A DNA stretch of 64,000 nucleotides from Lacticaseibacillus suibinensis (GCF_003946175.1 NZ_RHOK01000002.1:122815-186814), one strand, 5' to 3'. Shown: positions 37,322 to 46,760, counted from the stretch's first letter. A program made the numbers and translations. The notes: generated by a model from the letters alone, not told the origin.

Positions 37322-38710
37322 TTAGAGATTTTCAGAATCCGCCAACGGCAGGTGCACCATGAAGCGACTACCCTGGGGCACATTATCGACCACGCTTAAC
37401 TCACCGCCGCTGAGTGTGGTCAACTGTTTGGCAATTGCCAAGCCCAAACCGGTGCCTTTAATCGCTTTGGACCGGGATTCGTCCACCCGATAAAAGCGAT
37501 CAAAGATCTTCCCCTTTTCCGCATCAGGAATCCCAGGGCCCAAATCCGCCACGCTTAACAGCGCGCGCTGGCCGCCCTTAGTGATCTGAATCGTGACAAC
37601 ACTGTTAGCTGGGGCATATTTGCGGGCATTGGACAACAGCGCCAGCAAGGTATGTTCAATCGCTTCGGCGTTGGCCTGCACCATTAGCTGATGCGGGGCG
37701 ATGACTTTGAGGGGCTGCGGCGTTTGCTGCTGATAGCGACTGACAACACGTTTGACCTGGGCCACCAAATCATAAGCGGCCACGCTCATTTGGGCGTTTT
37801 CCATGCGCGACAGCGCCAGCAGGCTTTCGATCAGCTGCTGCATCTTCTGCGATTCGTCATCGATGACCGCTAGCGAATCGTCAAACAGTTCTGGGTGCGC
37901 CTTGCCATGGCGCTGTAGCAAGGCCACATGCCCGCGAATTGCCGTTAACGGCGTGCGCAGCTCATGACTGGCATCCGAGACAAATTGGTTGTCTCGCACC
38001 ACTTGCTGCTTGAGCGAATGCAGGAGCCGATTAAATTCCACCGTCAGTTCACGCACTTCCTCTGGTCCTTGCGGCACCGGCAGCGCTTCTTGCCCATCGG
38101 GACTAGGAGCGTCCGAAATCACCTTCGCCGCACTGGTTAAGGTCACCAGCGGCTGGTTAAGGCGCCGCGCTAGGACCCGCGTCGCCCAGCTGCCGACCAA
38201 TAGACCCAGCAAAGTGATGCCGCTACTCATCAGCAGAATCATTTTGAAAATCTCAATCATGCCATTGAGGCTCAGCCAGGTATCATACACGACTTCCAGC
38301 TGGCCTTCCTGCTCCACGGCGCGGGTGTGGTAATACACGCCTTGGTTGCCCTGGTATTGAACGTTCGAAATCAGCGGCCAAGTCGACCAGGTGTTGTCCA
38401 AAAAGCGCCGGGTGTTGCGGGTGTAGTAACGTTGCACCGTTTTTTTGCCTTGCTTGACCTGAATGCGGGCAAAGGTGTGGTGTGTGTTGACTGGGGTGTT
38501 TTCGTGCCAGTATTCCCAGTCTGGTTCATCTTGGTCGAACGAGGCCTTCAGGGTTTTCATCAGCTCCACGCTGTCGTCGTGTTTGTTCTTGATTAAATGA
38601 ATTCCCACCACCGTGATGGTCGAAAAGCTCACCAAGAGCATCAAAATCACGAGCAAGCGATTGTAGGCATGCGTGATGCGGGCTGCGCTGCTATTACCCC
38701 GCTTACTCAT
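37322..38710 (-). CDS. Sensor histidine kinase upstream of dlt
   Basis: A 462-residue kinase with two membrane helices (residues ~17-37 and ~155-178), a short extracellular domain, HAMP, phospho-acceptor His in SHELRTPLT and ATP motifs DLGPGIP and GTGLGLAI. It overlaps the response regulator gene by 8 bases. The position directly before dltX suggests it controls teichoic acid D-alanylation, as the DltS-type systems upstream of dlt in streptococci do. Confidence 0.9.
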   Translation of the reverse strand: MSKRGNSSAARITHAYNRLLVILMLLVSFSTITVVGIHLIKNKHDDSVELMKTLKASFDQDEPDWEYWHENTPVNTHHTFARIQVKQGKKTVQRYYTRNTRRFLDNTWSTWPLISNVQYQGNQGVYYHTRAVEQEGQLEVVYDTWLSLNGMIEIFKMILLMSSGITLLGLLVGSWATRVLARRLNQPLVTLTSAAKVISDAPSPDGQEALPVPQGPEEVRELTVEFNRLLHSLKQQVVRDNQFVSDASHELRTPLTAIRGHVALLQRHGKAHPELFDDSLAVIDDESQKMQQLIESLLALSRMENAQMSVAAYDLVAQVKRVVSRYQQQTPQPLKVIAPHQLMVQANAEAIEHTLLALLSNARKYAPANSVVTIQITKGGQRALLSVADLGPGIPDAEKGKIFDRFYRVDESRSKAIKGTGLGLAIAKQLTTLSGGELSVVDNVPQGSRFMVHLPLADSENL

Positions 38711-39392
38711 CAGTTGGCCCTTCAGCTAGCATGTAGCCGATGCCACGCACCGTTTTCAGCAAAGTCGGCGTACCAGGCTGGTCGAGCTTTTGCCGCAAGT
38801 AGCGGACATACACATCGACAATGTTGGCTTGACCATCAAAACTCGTCCCCCACACGGCATCCAGCAATTGATCGCGAGTCAGGGGCTCGCCGCCATGCTG
38901 CATGAACACCAGCAGCAAGTCGAACTCCCGCTGGGTCAGCTGCGTCAGCTGACCGCCGCGCCGCACCTGCCGCGCTTTAGTATCCAGGGTCAGGTCCGCC
39001 ACATGGAAATTCGTCTGCACCTGATGATTGCGGCGAATCAGCACCCGAATCCGCGCCAGCAACTCCTCGATTTCAAAGGGTTTGGTGATGTAATCATCCG
39101 CACCATTATCCAGGCCGGCGACTTTATCGCCGACATAATCGCGCGCTGTCATCATCATGATGGGCACTGCCGAGGTTTTGCGGATGCGCCGCATCACTTC
39201 TAGACCATCAAGCTTGGGAATCATCCAATCCAGCAAAATCATATCGATCTGGTCCCCTTGCGCCTGAAAGGTAGCAAAGGCCGCTTCCCCATCCTGCGCC
39301 GTCAGGACCTTGTAGCCTTCAAAATTCAATTCCCGGTCCAAATATGAAATCAACCCGGCTTCGTCTTCTACTAATAAAATCGTTGCGGTCAT
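38703..39392 (-). CDS. OmpR-family response regulator upstream of dlt
   Basis: A 229-residue regulator. The receiver has the phospho-acceptor Asp in MILLDWMIP. The C-terminal winged helix has the usual VRGIGYML end. An AGGAGG site precedes the ATG. It forms a unit with the following kinase and possibly with dltXABCD. Confidence 0.92.
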   Translation of the reverse strand: MTATILLVEDEAGLISYLDRELNFEGYKVLTAQDGEAAFATFQAQGDQIDMILLDWMIPKLDGLEVMRRIRKTSAVPIMMMTARDYVGDKVAGLDNGADDYITKPFEIEELLARIRVLIRRNHQVQTNFHVADLTLDTKARQVRRGGQLTQLTQREFDLLLVFMQHGGEPLTRDQLLDAVWGTSFDGQANIVDVYVRYLRQKLDQPGTPTLLKTVRGIGYMLAEGPTDE

Positions 39393-39514
39393 GGCTGCCT
39401 CCTGCAGGTAAAGTCCCTATATAAGGATAGCACGCGGCAGACACGGCTTAAGATAACAAAAATGTCACCTCTTTTTTTCAGCCAGTCGCTGCGGCCGACT
39501 TCGCAGCCCAGGTC

Positions 39515-39553
39515 GTTGCGCTCAGCCGGGCAATGCCCGAGCAGTTAGCTACG
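39515..39553. repeat. Family-1 repeat, half copy
   Basis: GTTGCGCTC, GGGCAATGCCCGAGCAG and TTAGCTACG match the left arm of the repeat. The right arm is missing. A degenerate CTTCGCAGCC end piece lies upstream at about 39498-39508. Confidence 0.55.
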
Positions 39554-39561
39554 ACCGAATC

Positions 39562-39598
39562 AAAAATCCAATCACCGCCATTAATCGGTGATTGGATT
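39562..39598 (-). terminator. Terminator of manO
   Basis: On the minus strand a 13-bp stem (AATCCAATCACCG and complement) is followed by TTTTTG, 11 bases after the manO stop. Confidence 0.85.
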
Positions 39599-39608
39599 CT
39601 GATGGTGC

Positions 39609-40004
39609 TTACTTCTTCGCCGCCCGCTTGGCGCGAATGTTGCGGATGTAGCCCCGGACGAGTTGCAGGAACGTCTGCGTCTTGACGATATGTTCAGCGG
39701 GAATATAGACCCGAATGGCACGCAGGGTGCGCTTGGGATCCTTGCTGGCAAAGGCAAAGTTGCCACTGTGCTGCGTGTGAATCGTGAAGCGCGGGATGTA
39801 TTTACCTTTGAACATAATCGTGGCCTCAACAATGGTCACTTCACCCCAAGGAATCTGGATGAACTTGCGCCGGTTGCGATTGGAGAACCACTCGAAGCCT
39901 TTGTCGCCGACCATGATTTTGCCGTAATCAGCGATGCCCAGATAGGACGTGGCATCGACGGTCAGATCGACTTTCGTGTTGATGGATTGAATGACTTCTT
40001 GCAT
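39609..40004 (-). CDS. manO: ManO (DUF956) mannose PTS accessory protein
   Basis: A 131-residue protein of the DUF956 family, which is found after manLMN in lactic acid bacteria. It is proposed to modulate the mannose operon. The PWGEVTIVEATIMFKGK and IPRFTIHT stretches fit. I chose the ATG at 40004 because GAGAGG precedes it. An apparent terminator lies between manN and manO, so its level is probably lower than that of the PTS genes. Confidence 0.88.
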   Translation of the reverse strand: MQEVIQSINTKVDLTVDATSYLGIADYGKIMVGDKGFEWFSNRNRRKFIQIPWGEVTIVEATIMFKGKYIPRFTIHTQHSGNFAFASKDPKRTLRAIRVYIPAEHIVKTQTFLQLVRGYIRNIRAKRAAKK

Positions 40005-40047
40005 GGTTAATCCTCTCTTGGCTTTTGCAACGATTATACGCATATTA

Positions 40048-40087
40048 ATGGCAAAAAAGAAAACCTCGAAGCGGCTGCTCCGAGGTT
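40048..40087 (-). terminator. Terminator or attenuator between manN and manO
   Basis: On the minus strand the stem AACCTCG.AGC with its complement is followed by TTTTCTTTTTT. It lies 14 bases after the manN stop. Confidence 0.75.
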
Positions 40088-40100
40088 CTGCGGAACACTA

Positions 40101-41012
40101 TTACATCCAGCCGGCAACGTGGAAGAGAATCCCGACCACGAACAGACCCAGGATGATGACGATTGGTGAAATCTTCTTCTTCAGCAGCCACATGCACAGC
40201 AAGGTGAGCAGCAGTGCCGCCAAGCCTGGAATCAGTTGATCCAAGTTGTTTTGCAGCGTCGTGACTTTGATCTTGTCCAAGGACAAACCATTGGCCTGCT
40301 GGGTCAAAGCTTCCTTGATACCTTTCGAACCGGAATCAAGTGAACTCCAGTCGATGTAGGCCCCTTTTTGCTGAGAAATCTTGGATACGATTGGCGTGAA
40401 CTTCACGCTGACCCACCGGTTAACCAAGGCACCCAGGATGAACATCCCGAGAATTGAAGCGCCTTTGGTGACGTCTTGCAGTAAGGTACCGGACATATCA
40501 TCGGCAATCCGGGAACCGGCCTTGTAGCCGAATTCCTGGGTGTACCACATAAAGGCAATCCGCATCAGGTTCCAAACCACGAAGAAAATGATTGGACCCA
40601 TGATGTTCCCGGACAAGGCCAAGGAAGCGGCCAAGCCGCCGAGAATTGGCCGCGCGGTGAACCAAAACACTGGATCGCCGACCCCAGCCAGCGGACCCAT
40701 CATGCCGACCTTAACCCCTTGAATGGCAACGTCGTCAATTGGGGCCCCATTCGCGCGTTCTTCTTCCAGCGCCAAGACCACACCCAAAACCGGAGAAGCC
40801 AGGTATGGGTGGGTGTTAAAGAACTCCATGTGGCGCTTCAAAGCTGCGACGCGGTCCTTCTTAGCCGGATACAACTTCTTGATTGCTGGAATCAGTGAAT
40901 AAGTCCAGCCGCCGTTTTGCATCCGTTCGTAGTTCCAAGAGCCCTGAAGGAAGGTCGACCGCCAGCAGACCTTCAAACGATCTGACTTAGTTAATTTAAT
41001 CTGTTCAGCCAT
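40101..41012 (-). CDS. manN: Mannose-family PTS IID component
   Basis: A 303-residue membrane subunit of the mannose-type permease. The WRSTFLQGSWNYERMQNGGW start and QGVKVGMMGPLAGVGDPVFW are typical of IID. It pairs with IIC to form the sugar channel. I chose the ATG at 41012 with GGAGGG upstream. It follows manM after 17 bases. Confidence 0.95.
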   Translation of the reverse strand: MAEQIKLTKSDRLKVCWRSTFLQGSWNYERMQNGGWTYSLIPAIKKLYPAKKDRVAALKRHMEFFNTHPYLASPVLGVVLALEEERANGAPIDDVAIQGVKVGMMGPLAGVGDPVFWFTARPILGGLAASLALSGNIMGPIIFFVVWNLMRIAFMWYTQEFGYKAGSRIADDMSGTLLQDVTKGASILGMFILGALVNRWVSVKFTPIVSKISQQKGAYIDWSSLDSGSKGIKEALTQQANGLSLDKIKVTTLQNNLDQLIPGLAALLLTLLCMWLLKKKISPIVIILGLFVVGILFHVAGWM

Positions 41013-41029
41013 GTTTATTCCCTCCTTCG

Positions 41030-41842
41030 TCAATAATTATCGATGATGTCGCCGACAGGATCGCCGGTGCTTGCGGACCCGCTGTTACCGTTAGAGGAGC
41101 CGCCCATCTTCGACAAGGTCAAGTAAATCAATGCCAGCGCCACGCCAATCGCCCCTAAAGCAATCAGGGTCAACTGGGAAATGGTGGCCATCACGAAGCC
41201 AAGGGCAAAGAATGGCCACACTTCGCGGGTCGCCATCATGTTCAGCACCATGGCATACCCAACAGCCACGACCATGCCCCCGCCAATGCCAAGGCCATCA
41301 GTCAGCCATTTTGGCATCAGGTTCAGCAAGGAGCGCACCGGGCCAGCCCCAACGGCCAAAATCAGGCCGGCTGGAATTGCAATGCGCAGTCCCTGCATGG
41401 CAATCGCCACGTAGGACCAGAAATCAATCATCTTGAAGCTGCCTTCTTCGGCCGCTTTATCCATCAAGTGCACAATCGCCGTGGCAAGCGTACGAACCAA
41501 AGTGGTCAGCAGCAAGCCAGCAACGGCCAGCGGTACCGCCAGCGCAATCGCAGAGTTAACCCCGGCGCGGCCTTGGCCGCCCAAAACCAAAATAATAGCA
41601 GAAGCAACAGAAGCCAGTGCGGCATCAGGCGCCACCGCGGCCCCAACGTTCGCCCAACCCAAAGCAATCATCTGCAGCGTCCCACCTAGGATCAGGCAAG
41701 GAACGAGCTGGCCAGTCACCAAGCCAATCAACGTACATGCAATAACTGGTTGATGGAATTCGAATTCGTCAAGAATCCCTTCGACCCCAGCTAAGAATGC
41801 AACGATGAGGACCAAGATGATTTGAATAAAGTTCAAACTCAT
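41030..41842 (-). CDS. manM: Mannose-family PTS IIC component
   Basis: A 270-residue membrane protein of the IIC mannose family. The VAFLAGVEGILDEFEFHQPV start and TGQLVPCLILGGTLQMIALGWANVGAA are characteristic. The C-terminal GSSNGNSGSASTGDP tail is a Ser/Gly linker. It is cotranscribed with manL and manN. Confidence 0.95.
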   Translation of the reverse strand: MSLNFIQIILVLIVAFLAGVEGILDEFEFHQPVIACTLIGLVTGQLVPCLILGGTLQMIALGWANVGAAVAPDAALASVASAIILVLGGQGRAGVNSAIALAVPLAVAGLLLTTLVRTLATAIVHLMDKAAEEGSFKMIDFWSYVAIAMQGLRIAIPAGLILAVGAGPVRSLLNLMPKWLTDGLGIGGGMVVAVGYAMVLNMMATREVWPFFALGFVMATISQLTLIALGAIGVALALIYLTLSKMGGSSNGNSGSASTGDPVGDIIDNY

Positions 41843-41876
41843 TAGTGTATCCTCCCTTTAATGTTAGGAATGTCGA

Positions 41877-42854
41877 TTATTTCTGTGCGTTCAGCGCATC
41901 TTGCGCCTTTTTGAGGATGGCATCCATGTTGTCTGGCTGGTCACCTGGGACCTTCCGGACATCAAAGGACACACCCTTTTCCTTCAAGGTTTTGAAGGTA
42001 TCAATATCGGTTTGGTCAAAGGCCAAGACCTTGTTCGGTTGGACTTTACCCACTGAGTGCGCCATTGAGCCGACGTTCAGGGTCTTCAGCGGTACGCCGC
42101 CTTCGATGGCCTTCAGGGCGTCCTCTGGCGTTTCAAATAATAGCAATGCCCGTTCGCCGCCGAAATGCTGATCGTCTTTGGCGATTTTGATCATCTGATC
42201 GATAGGAATAACGTGCGCCTTGATTCCAGCTGGCGCCGCATCGGTGATCAATTGCTTACGCAGCTTGTCATGCGCGACACTGTCTGAAACCACGATAATC
42301 CGCGTCGGGTTAACCGACTTACTCCAAGCAGTGGCCACCTGACCATGCAAAAGCCGCGAGTCGATGCGCGCCAAGACATAAGTCAAGCTGCCTGGCCGCC
42401 CGCCTTTCGCTGCTGGCGCAGCGGCCGCAGGAGCTGCAGCTTCCGTCTTCGGTTCAAGGTCCTCGGGCTTAATTTTGACCCCATCGCGGCCCGCTTCAAT
42501 GATGTGGGCAGCGATTTCTTGTGCTGAATCCATGGACAAACGGGAACCGTAAGCTTCAATCAGCATTGGCAGGTTCAACCCAGTCACAATTGCCCACTTA
42601 TCTTTGTGGTCTTCAAACAACCCATTGGCTTGGTTGAATGGTGAACCGCCCCACAAATCAATAAGGAACAGTACTTGTTCATCTGAGTCGAGCTTGGCAA
42701 CGGCCTCCTGAAGATGCGCCTTCAGATCGTCTGGGCCTTCGTTGGGCTGGAACGTGACTGCTTGCACGTTTTCCTGCTCACCGAAGATCATCGAACCTGA
42801 TTGCATAATGCCACTGGCAAAATTACCGTGGCTGGCAAGGATGATTCCGACCAT
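41877..42854 (-). CDS. manL: Mannose-family PTS IIAB component
   Basis: A 325-residue two-domain phosphotransferase. The IIA domain has His9 in LASHGNFA. A Pro/Ala linker near residue 140-155 leads to the IIB domain, with its phosphorylated His in [11 protein letters not shown]. It passes phosphate from HPr to mannose, glucose or related sugars entering through IICD. It is the first gene of manLMN-manO, with a long leader of about 400 nt and a cre site upstream. Confidence 0.95.
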   Translation of the reverse strand: MVGIILASHGNFASGIMQSGSMIFGEQENVQAVTFQPNEGPDDLKAHLQEAVAKLDSDEQVLFLIDLWGGSPFNQANGLFEDHKDKWAIVTGLNLPMLIEAYGSRLSMDSAQEIAAHIIEAGRDGVKIKPEDLEPKTEAAAPAAAAPAAKGGRPGSLTYVLARIDSRLLHGQVATAWSKSVNPTRIIVVSDSVAHDKLRKQLITDAAPAGIKAHVIPIDQMIKIAKDDQHFGGERALLLFETPEDALKAIEGGVPLKTLNVGSMAHSVGKVQPNKVLAFDQTDIDTFKTLKEKGVSFDVRKVPGDQPDNMDAILKKAQDALNAQK

Positions 42855-43256
42855 TGTTTGTCGCCTCCTATATTTATTTTATTCGGGACACAGTATGCGC
42901 TCTCATTTGTCTGAAACCGGTTCGACAGTTCAGCGCATAAACTCATCCAGAGGTTAGTATGCCCAAAACTCTGGGTAATTGCAACAAACAACCCCTGAAA
43001 AAGCGGAGCGTTTTCATGAAAGTTCCTGAATATCGGTATTCAATTGGTTAAAAGTTTTTCAACAATTTTTTTATTTTTCACCGGAATGGCTCATTTTCAA
43101 TTCAAAGCAGTGCAGCCGCGTCATATCGTGATTTATCGAGCAATTAACTAGCTTTTCTCGGCTTGGGTTCCTGTCTTAACACCGTACTTATCTTAACATT
43201 AGCTATGAAAATTGACCCTTTCACCGTCCGGTTTTGAGCAATTGGTTCGTTTGGCT
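42855..43256 (-). other. Long manL leader region
   Basis: No gene is seen. The manL ATG has a GGAGG site. The segment is AT-rich. A partial cre-like sequence (TGAAACCGGTTCGA on the plus strand) lies at about 42910-42923. I see no sigma-54 promoter, although mannose PTS operons in this group sometimes use one. Confidence 0.5.
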
Positions 43257-43270
43257 TAAAAGCGCTTTCA
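43257..43270 (-). promoter_or_regulatory. cre site upstream of the mannose PTS operon
   Basis: On the minus strand it reads TGAAAGCGCTTTTA, one base off the CcpA consensus. It lies just downstream of a tentative promoter (TTTTTG, 17 bases, TAAAAA), a position suited to repression. Confidence 0.65.
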
Positions 43271-43436
43271 GCGATTTTTACATTGTGCAATAAAGGCCAA
43301 AAACCGCTTATCATCTAAATTAGAACGCATAAATATTGCAAATTTAGTCTATACTTTTCATCTATACCACTATTCAACGCTTGAATGTCGCGTACCTGAT
43401 GATCGGCTCGGTCAACAGCCTGAGCAAAGCCGCGTC

Positions 43437-43678
43437 CCTGCGCCATCGCGGACCCGGATTGCTATTCGACTGACGCAGGCGACGCTCGGTATTCGGCCGG
43501 CAGACTGACCTAAACCGATTAGGTATCGCCAAACCGGCCAGATGTGTCATCATTATCGTTCACACCTTACGCTGTCTGGCACGATTGTTATTCAACTAGC
43601 GTAAGCGCAAACCTGCGGCACCCAGTGGTCCAGTCGTGAGTTGGGTTGACCTTTGGGGGCCAGCCGTCCGCCGCCCCC
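43437..43678. ncRNA. Possible structured RNA region with two like hairpins
   Basis: Hairpin 1 (43437-43479, CCTGCG/CGCAGG) and hairpin 2 (43567-43604, TTACGCT/AGCGTAA) carry the same 15-base loop GATTGYTATTCRACT while their stems differ. A third hairpin (43654-43678) has GGGGG/CCCCC arms. The stretch has no reading frame of note and lies between manL and the lysine riboswitch. No known RNA family is recognised. Confidence 0.4.
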
Positions 43679-43698
43679 GTCTAAGATCTTCGGCGCCC

Positions 43699-43727
43699 TT
43701 GACAACCGTGGCGCTAGTCAGTACAGT
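43699..43727 (+). promoter_or_regulatory. Promoter of the lysine riboswitch transcript
   Basis: TTGACA (43699-43704) and TACAGT (43722-43727) are 17 bases apart, about 30 bases before the riboswitch. Confidence 0.8.
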
Positions 43728-43756
43728 AGAGCTCGACAATTGAATTTACCACTACG

Positions 43757-43985
43757 AAATAGAGGTCGCGGAGAAGACGAACGCTGAGGAGTGCCTGACC
43801 ACGTTGAATCAGCCGTAAGCGAATCCGCCGAAATTGACCAGCTCATCAAGGGCGCTGGTCAGTTGGGCCAGAGGGCGAATAGCTCCTGGACTGTCGAAGC
43901 ATCTTGCTTCGGAGCGCTATGATTCTGGCTTAACCACTGAAATCATCGGTCGACCTTTGTTTGCTACGGGTCGACCTTTTTTGTT
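43757..43985 (+). promoter_or_regulatory. Lysine riboswitch (L-box) with terminator
   Basis: The aptamer (43757-43924) shows the conserved L-box pieces in order: ATAGAGGTCGC at the 5' side of P1, GCCGAA, TTGGG, TGGACTGTC and GGAGCGCTAT closing P1. A terminator follows at 43948-43985, made of two self-complementary GGTCGACC arms and a T run. Lysine binding should favour termination and so repress the downstream transporter genes. Confidence 0.92.
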
Positions 43986-44083
43986 GGGCCGAAACGGTAC
44001 CGACCGCTCAGTCAGCTGAGCGAGCACTCTATTTCCCGATGTCTGGTCTTGGCAACAAGACCAATTTGAAGGGAGTTTTTCAC

Positions 44084-45667
44084 ATGATGAAGGGTTTTAA
44101 CCGCCGCCTGCTTGCTGTGGGGGCGACCGTGATTGCGGCGTTGGGGCTGGCCTGGCCAGCGCAAACAACCCATGCCGCGGATAACGGCACATTCAAGGTC
44201 GGCATGGAAGCCGGCTACGCGCCATTCAACTGGACGCAAAGCACCAGCGCTAACGGTGCCGTGAAGATCCAGGGTTCGCAAGATTACGCCAACGGTTACG
44301 ACGTGCAAATGGCGAAAAAAGTCGCCAAAGCCTTGGGCAAAAAGGTGGTCGTGGTCAAAACCGACTGGGATGGCCTGTCCCCGGCTTTGACCTCTGGCAA
44401 AATTGATGCCATTATCGCCGGCATGTCCCCGACCGCGGAACGGCGCAAAACCATCGATTTTTCCAGCACCTACTATGCCAGCAAACTGACCGTGGTCGTC
44501 CGCCGCGATAGCAAATGGGCTAAAGCCAAGAGCATCAGCGATTTCAAAGGCGCCAAAATCACCGCGCAACTGTCCACCTTCCACTATCAAGCGATTAAGC
44601 AAATGAAAGGTGTCATCAAGGAAACTGCGATGAACAACTTCCCGGCGATGCGGGTGGCACTAGAGTCCGGCACCATCGACGGTTACGTCTCCGAAGTCCC
44701 AGAAGGCATCACGGCGCAGGACGCCAATCCAAATCTGACCTACCTCAAGTTCAGCAAGGCTAATGGCTTTAAGACTGATCCCGCCGACGTGGATTTGGCG
44801 ATTGGGCTGCGTAAAGGTGATCCTGACAAAGCCACCATCAACGAAACTTTAGCCAAAATTTCCACCACTGAGCGCAATCACTTAATGGATCAGGCCGTAG
44901 CGAATCAGCCCACAACCGACAAGCAAGGCAACTGGCTACTTGCCATTTTGAAGCAATACGGCCCGATGCTCTTGCGCGGCACCGGCATGACCCTGCTGTT
45001 GGCCTTGGTCGGCACGCTGGTGGGCTTCATCATTGGCCTGTTAGTCGGCGTGATTCGCACCATTCCGCGGCAGAAAAAGGCTGCCCAGCGCGGCCTGCTG
45101 GCAGTCGGCAATTGGCTGCTGTCGGTTTATATTGAAGTCTTCCGCGGCACCCCAATGATTGTGCAAGCCGCCGTGCTGTATTACGGCGCAGCGCAAGTGA
45201 TGCACATCAATATGGATAAAACGCTGGCCGCGCTGGTGATTGTGTCTATCAATACTGGCGCCTACATCGCTGAAATCATGCGCGGCGGGATTATTTCCGT
45301 CGATGAAGGCCAATTCGAAGCAGCGCACGCGCTGGGCATGACCCATTGGCAAACCATGACTAAGGTCATTTTGCCGCAAGCCATTCGCAACAGTCTGCCT
45401 GCCGTCACGAACGAATTCATCGTCAACATCAAGGACACCTCGGTGCTGTCGGTCATCTCTGTTTCCGAGCTGTTCTTCACCGGGGAAACCATTTCTGGGC
45501 AAAGCTTCCAGTTCTTCCACACCTACCTGATTGTCAGCGCCATTTACCTGATCATGACCTTCACCATCAGTCGCCTGTTCCGGTTGATTGAAAAGCGCCT
45601 CGATGGCCCGAAGAACTACAATGTGGAAAATAACCAGATGCAAGTTGTTACCCCAACGATTAAGTAA
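44084..45667 (+). CDS. Amino-acid ABC transporter, binding protein fused to permease (predicted lysine)
   Basis: A 527-residue fusion with a signal peptide, a binding domain (residues ~27-280, [31 protein letters not shown]) and a C-terminal permease domain with the [13 protein letters not shown] coupling loop. The riboswitch makes lysine the most likely substrate, as predicted for similar transporters in Lactobacillales. I chose the ATG at 44084, which has GAAGGGAG upstream, because the same frame extends back into the terminator. A GGTCTTG/CAAGACC hairpin lies just before the ribosome binding site. Confidence 0.92.
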   Translation: MMKGFNRRLLAVGATVIAALGLAWPAQTTHAADNGTFKVGMEAGYAPFNWTQSTSANGAVKIQGSQDYANGYDVQMAKKVAKALGKKVVVVKTDWDGLSPALTSGKIDAIIAGMSPTAERRKTIDFSSTYYASKLTVVVRRDSKWAKAKSISDFKGAKITAQLSTFHYQAIKQMKGVIKETAMNNFPAMRVALESGTIDGYVSEVPEGITAQDANPNLTYLKFSKANGFKTDPADVDLAIGLRKGDPDKATINETLAKISTTERNHLMDQAVANQPTTDKQGNWLLAILKQYGPMLLRGTGMTLLLALVGTLVGFIIGLLVGVIRTIPRQKKAAQRGLLAVGNWLLSVYIEVFRGTPMIVQAAVLYYGAAQVMHINMDKTLAALVIVSINTGAYIAEIMRGGIISVDEGQFEAAHALGMTHWQTMTKVILPQAIRNSLPAVTNEFIVNIKDTSVLSVISVSELFFTGETISGQSFQFFHTYLIVSAIYLIMTFTISRLFRLIEKRLDGPKNYNVENNQMQVVTPTIK

Positions 45668-45678
45668 GGAGGCTCCTC

Positions 45679-46422
45679 ATGACAGAACCCATTATTGAAG
45701 TCCGTAATTTGAAGAAAACGTTTGGGACGCATGAAGTCCTCAGCGATATCAACTTTGCCGTGGAAAAAGGCCAAGTCATTTCGATTATTGGCCGCTCCGG
45801 GTCTGGGAAATCCACCCTGCTGCGGAACATCAACCTGCTGGAAACGCCAACTTCTGGCGACATTTTGTTCCACGGGGAAAGCATTTTGGCTGACAAATTC
45901 GATTTGCCACTGTATCGCGCTCATGTCGGCATGGTGTTCCAAAGCTTTAACCTGTTCAACAACCTCACCGTCCTGCAAAACGTGATGGTCGGCCAGCAAA
46001 CCGTGCTGAAGCGGGACGCTGACACCGCCAAAAAGCACGCCCTAGAACTGCTCGCCCAGGTTGGCATGGATCCCTATATCAACGCCAAGCCCAGCCAGCT
46101 CTCCGGCGGCCAGGAGCAGCGCGTGGCCATCGCCCGTGCCGAAGCCATGGACCCGGAAGTCTTGCTCTTTGACGAGCCAACTTCCGCTTTGGATCCAGAA
46201 ATGGTGGATGATGTGCTCAATGCCATGACCGCCTTGGCCCATACTGGTCTGACCATGATTATCGTCACCCACGAAATGGCTTTCGCCCGTGATGTATCCG
46301 ACAAGGTCGTGTTCATGAACCAAGGCGTGATTGCTGAAAGCGGCACGCCAGACGAACTGTTCGGTCACCCGCAAAAACCAGAAACTCAGGAATTCCTGAA
46401 GCGGTATCTGAACCGCGTCTAG
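45679..46422 (+). CDS. Amino-acid ABC transporter ATPase (predicted lysine)
   Basis: A 247-residue ATPase of the polar amino-acid importer family. It has Walker [10 protein letters not shown], signature LSGGQEQR, Walker [13 protein letters not shown] and the switch His in THEM. It is 11 bases after the fused binding/permease gene and completes the importer. Its terminator lies at 46430-46464. Confidence 0.95.
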   Translation: MTEPIIEVRNLKKTFGTHEVLSDINFAVEKGQVISIIGRSGSGKSTLLRNINLLETPTSGDILFHGESILADKFDLPLYRAHVGMVFQSFNLFNNLTVLQNVMVGQQTVLKRDADTAKKHALELLAQVGMDPYINAKPSQLSGGQEQRVAIARAEAMDPEVLLFDEPTSALDPEMVDDVLNAMTALAHTGLTMIIVTHEMAFARDVSDKVVFMNQGVIAESGTPDELFGHPQKPETQEFLKRYLNRV

Positions 46423-46429
46423 CTAAACG

Positions 46430-46464
46430 AAGCGCCGCCGAGATTGCATCTCGGCGGCGCTTTT
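46430..46464 (+). terminator. Terminator of the lysine-type importer operon
   Basis: Stem AGCGCCGCCGAGA with its complement (46431-46460) and TTTT. Confidence 0.9.
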
Positions 46465-46509
46465 GTGGTTTGATGGAAAAGGGTCTGATGTTACGAAGCG
46501 GTTATTGCA

Positions 46510-46632
46510 GTTGCGCTCCAGGTGGCCAACGCCTGAGCAGTTGGCTACGCCTGAAGCCTCACCGCCATAAAGCGGCGGTAAGGCTTCAGGCTAGGCTACC
46601 TGTCAGGCTAAAAGCGGCCACCCTCTGCAGCC
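46510..46632. repeat. Family-1 hairpin repeat, copy H
   Basis: A 123-bp copy. Stems GGTGGCC/GGCCACC, GCCTGA/TCAGGC, a 10-bp GCCTGAAGCC/GGCTTCAGGC and CCGCC/GGCGG. It forms a tandem pair with copy I. Confidence 0.92.
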
Positions 46633-46639
46633 TGTTTTA

Positions 46640-46760
46640 GTTGCGCTCCGCCGAGCAACGGGGGAGCAGCTAGCTACGCATAAGGACTCACCGGCAAAAA
46701 ACGCCGGCAATGCCTTATGCTAGGCTATCTGTCCCCCTAAATGCGCTCGGCTCCGCAGCC
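46640..46760. repeat. Family-1 hairpin repeat, copy I
   Basis: A 121-bp copy. Stems CCGAGC/GCTCGG, GGGGGA/TCCCCC, GCATAAGG/CCTTATGC and CCGGC/GCCGG around an AAAAAA apex. Its last base is part of the purine permease TAG stop, as seen with copy C2 and walI. Confidence 0.92.

Noticed and set aside
43567..43604. Sigma-54 promoter (TGGCACG) near the mannose PTS
   Set aside because: The -12 part reads TTAT instead of TTGC and the site faces away from manL.
43834..44019. Short plus-strand frame at the riboswitch
   Set aside because: It runs through the conserved aptamer and terminator. The RNA structure explains the sequence.
10484..46760. Repeats as a CRISPR array or insertion sequence
   Set aside because: Copies are 120 bp, palindromic, in both orientations and spread between genes. 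There are no regular spacers, cas genes, transposase or clear target duplications.
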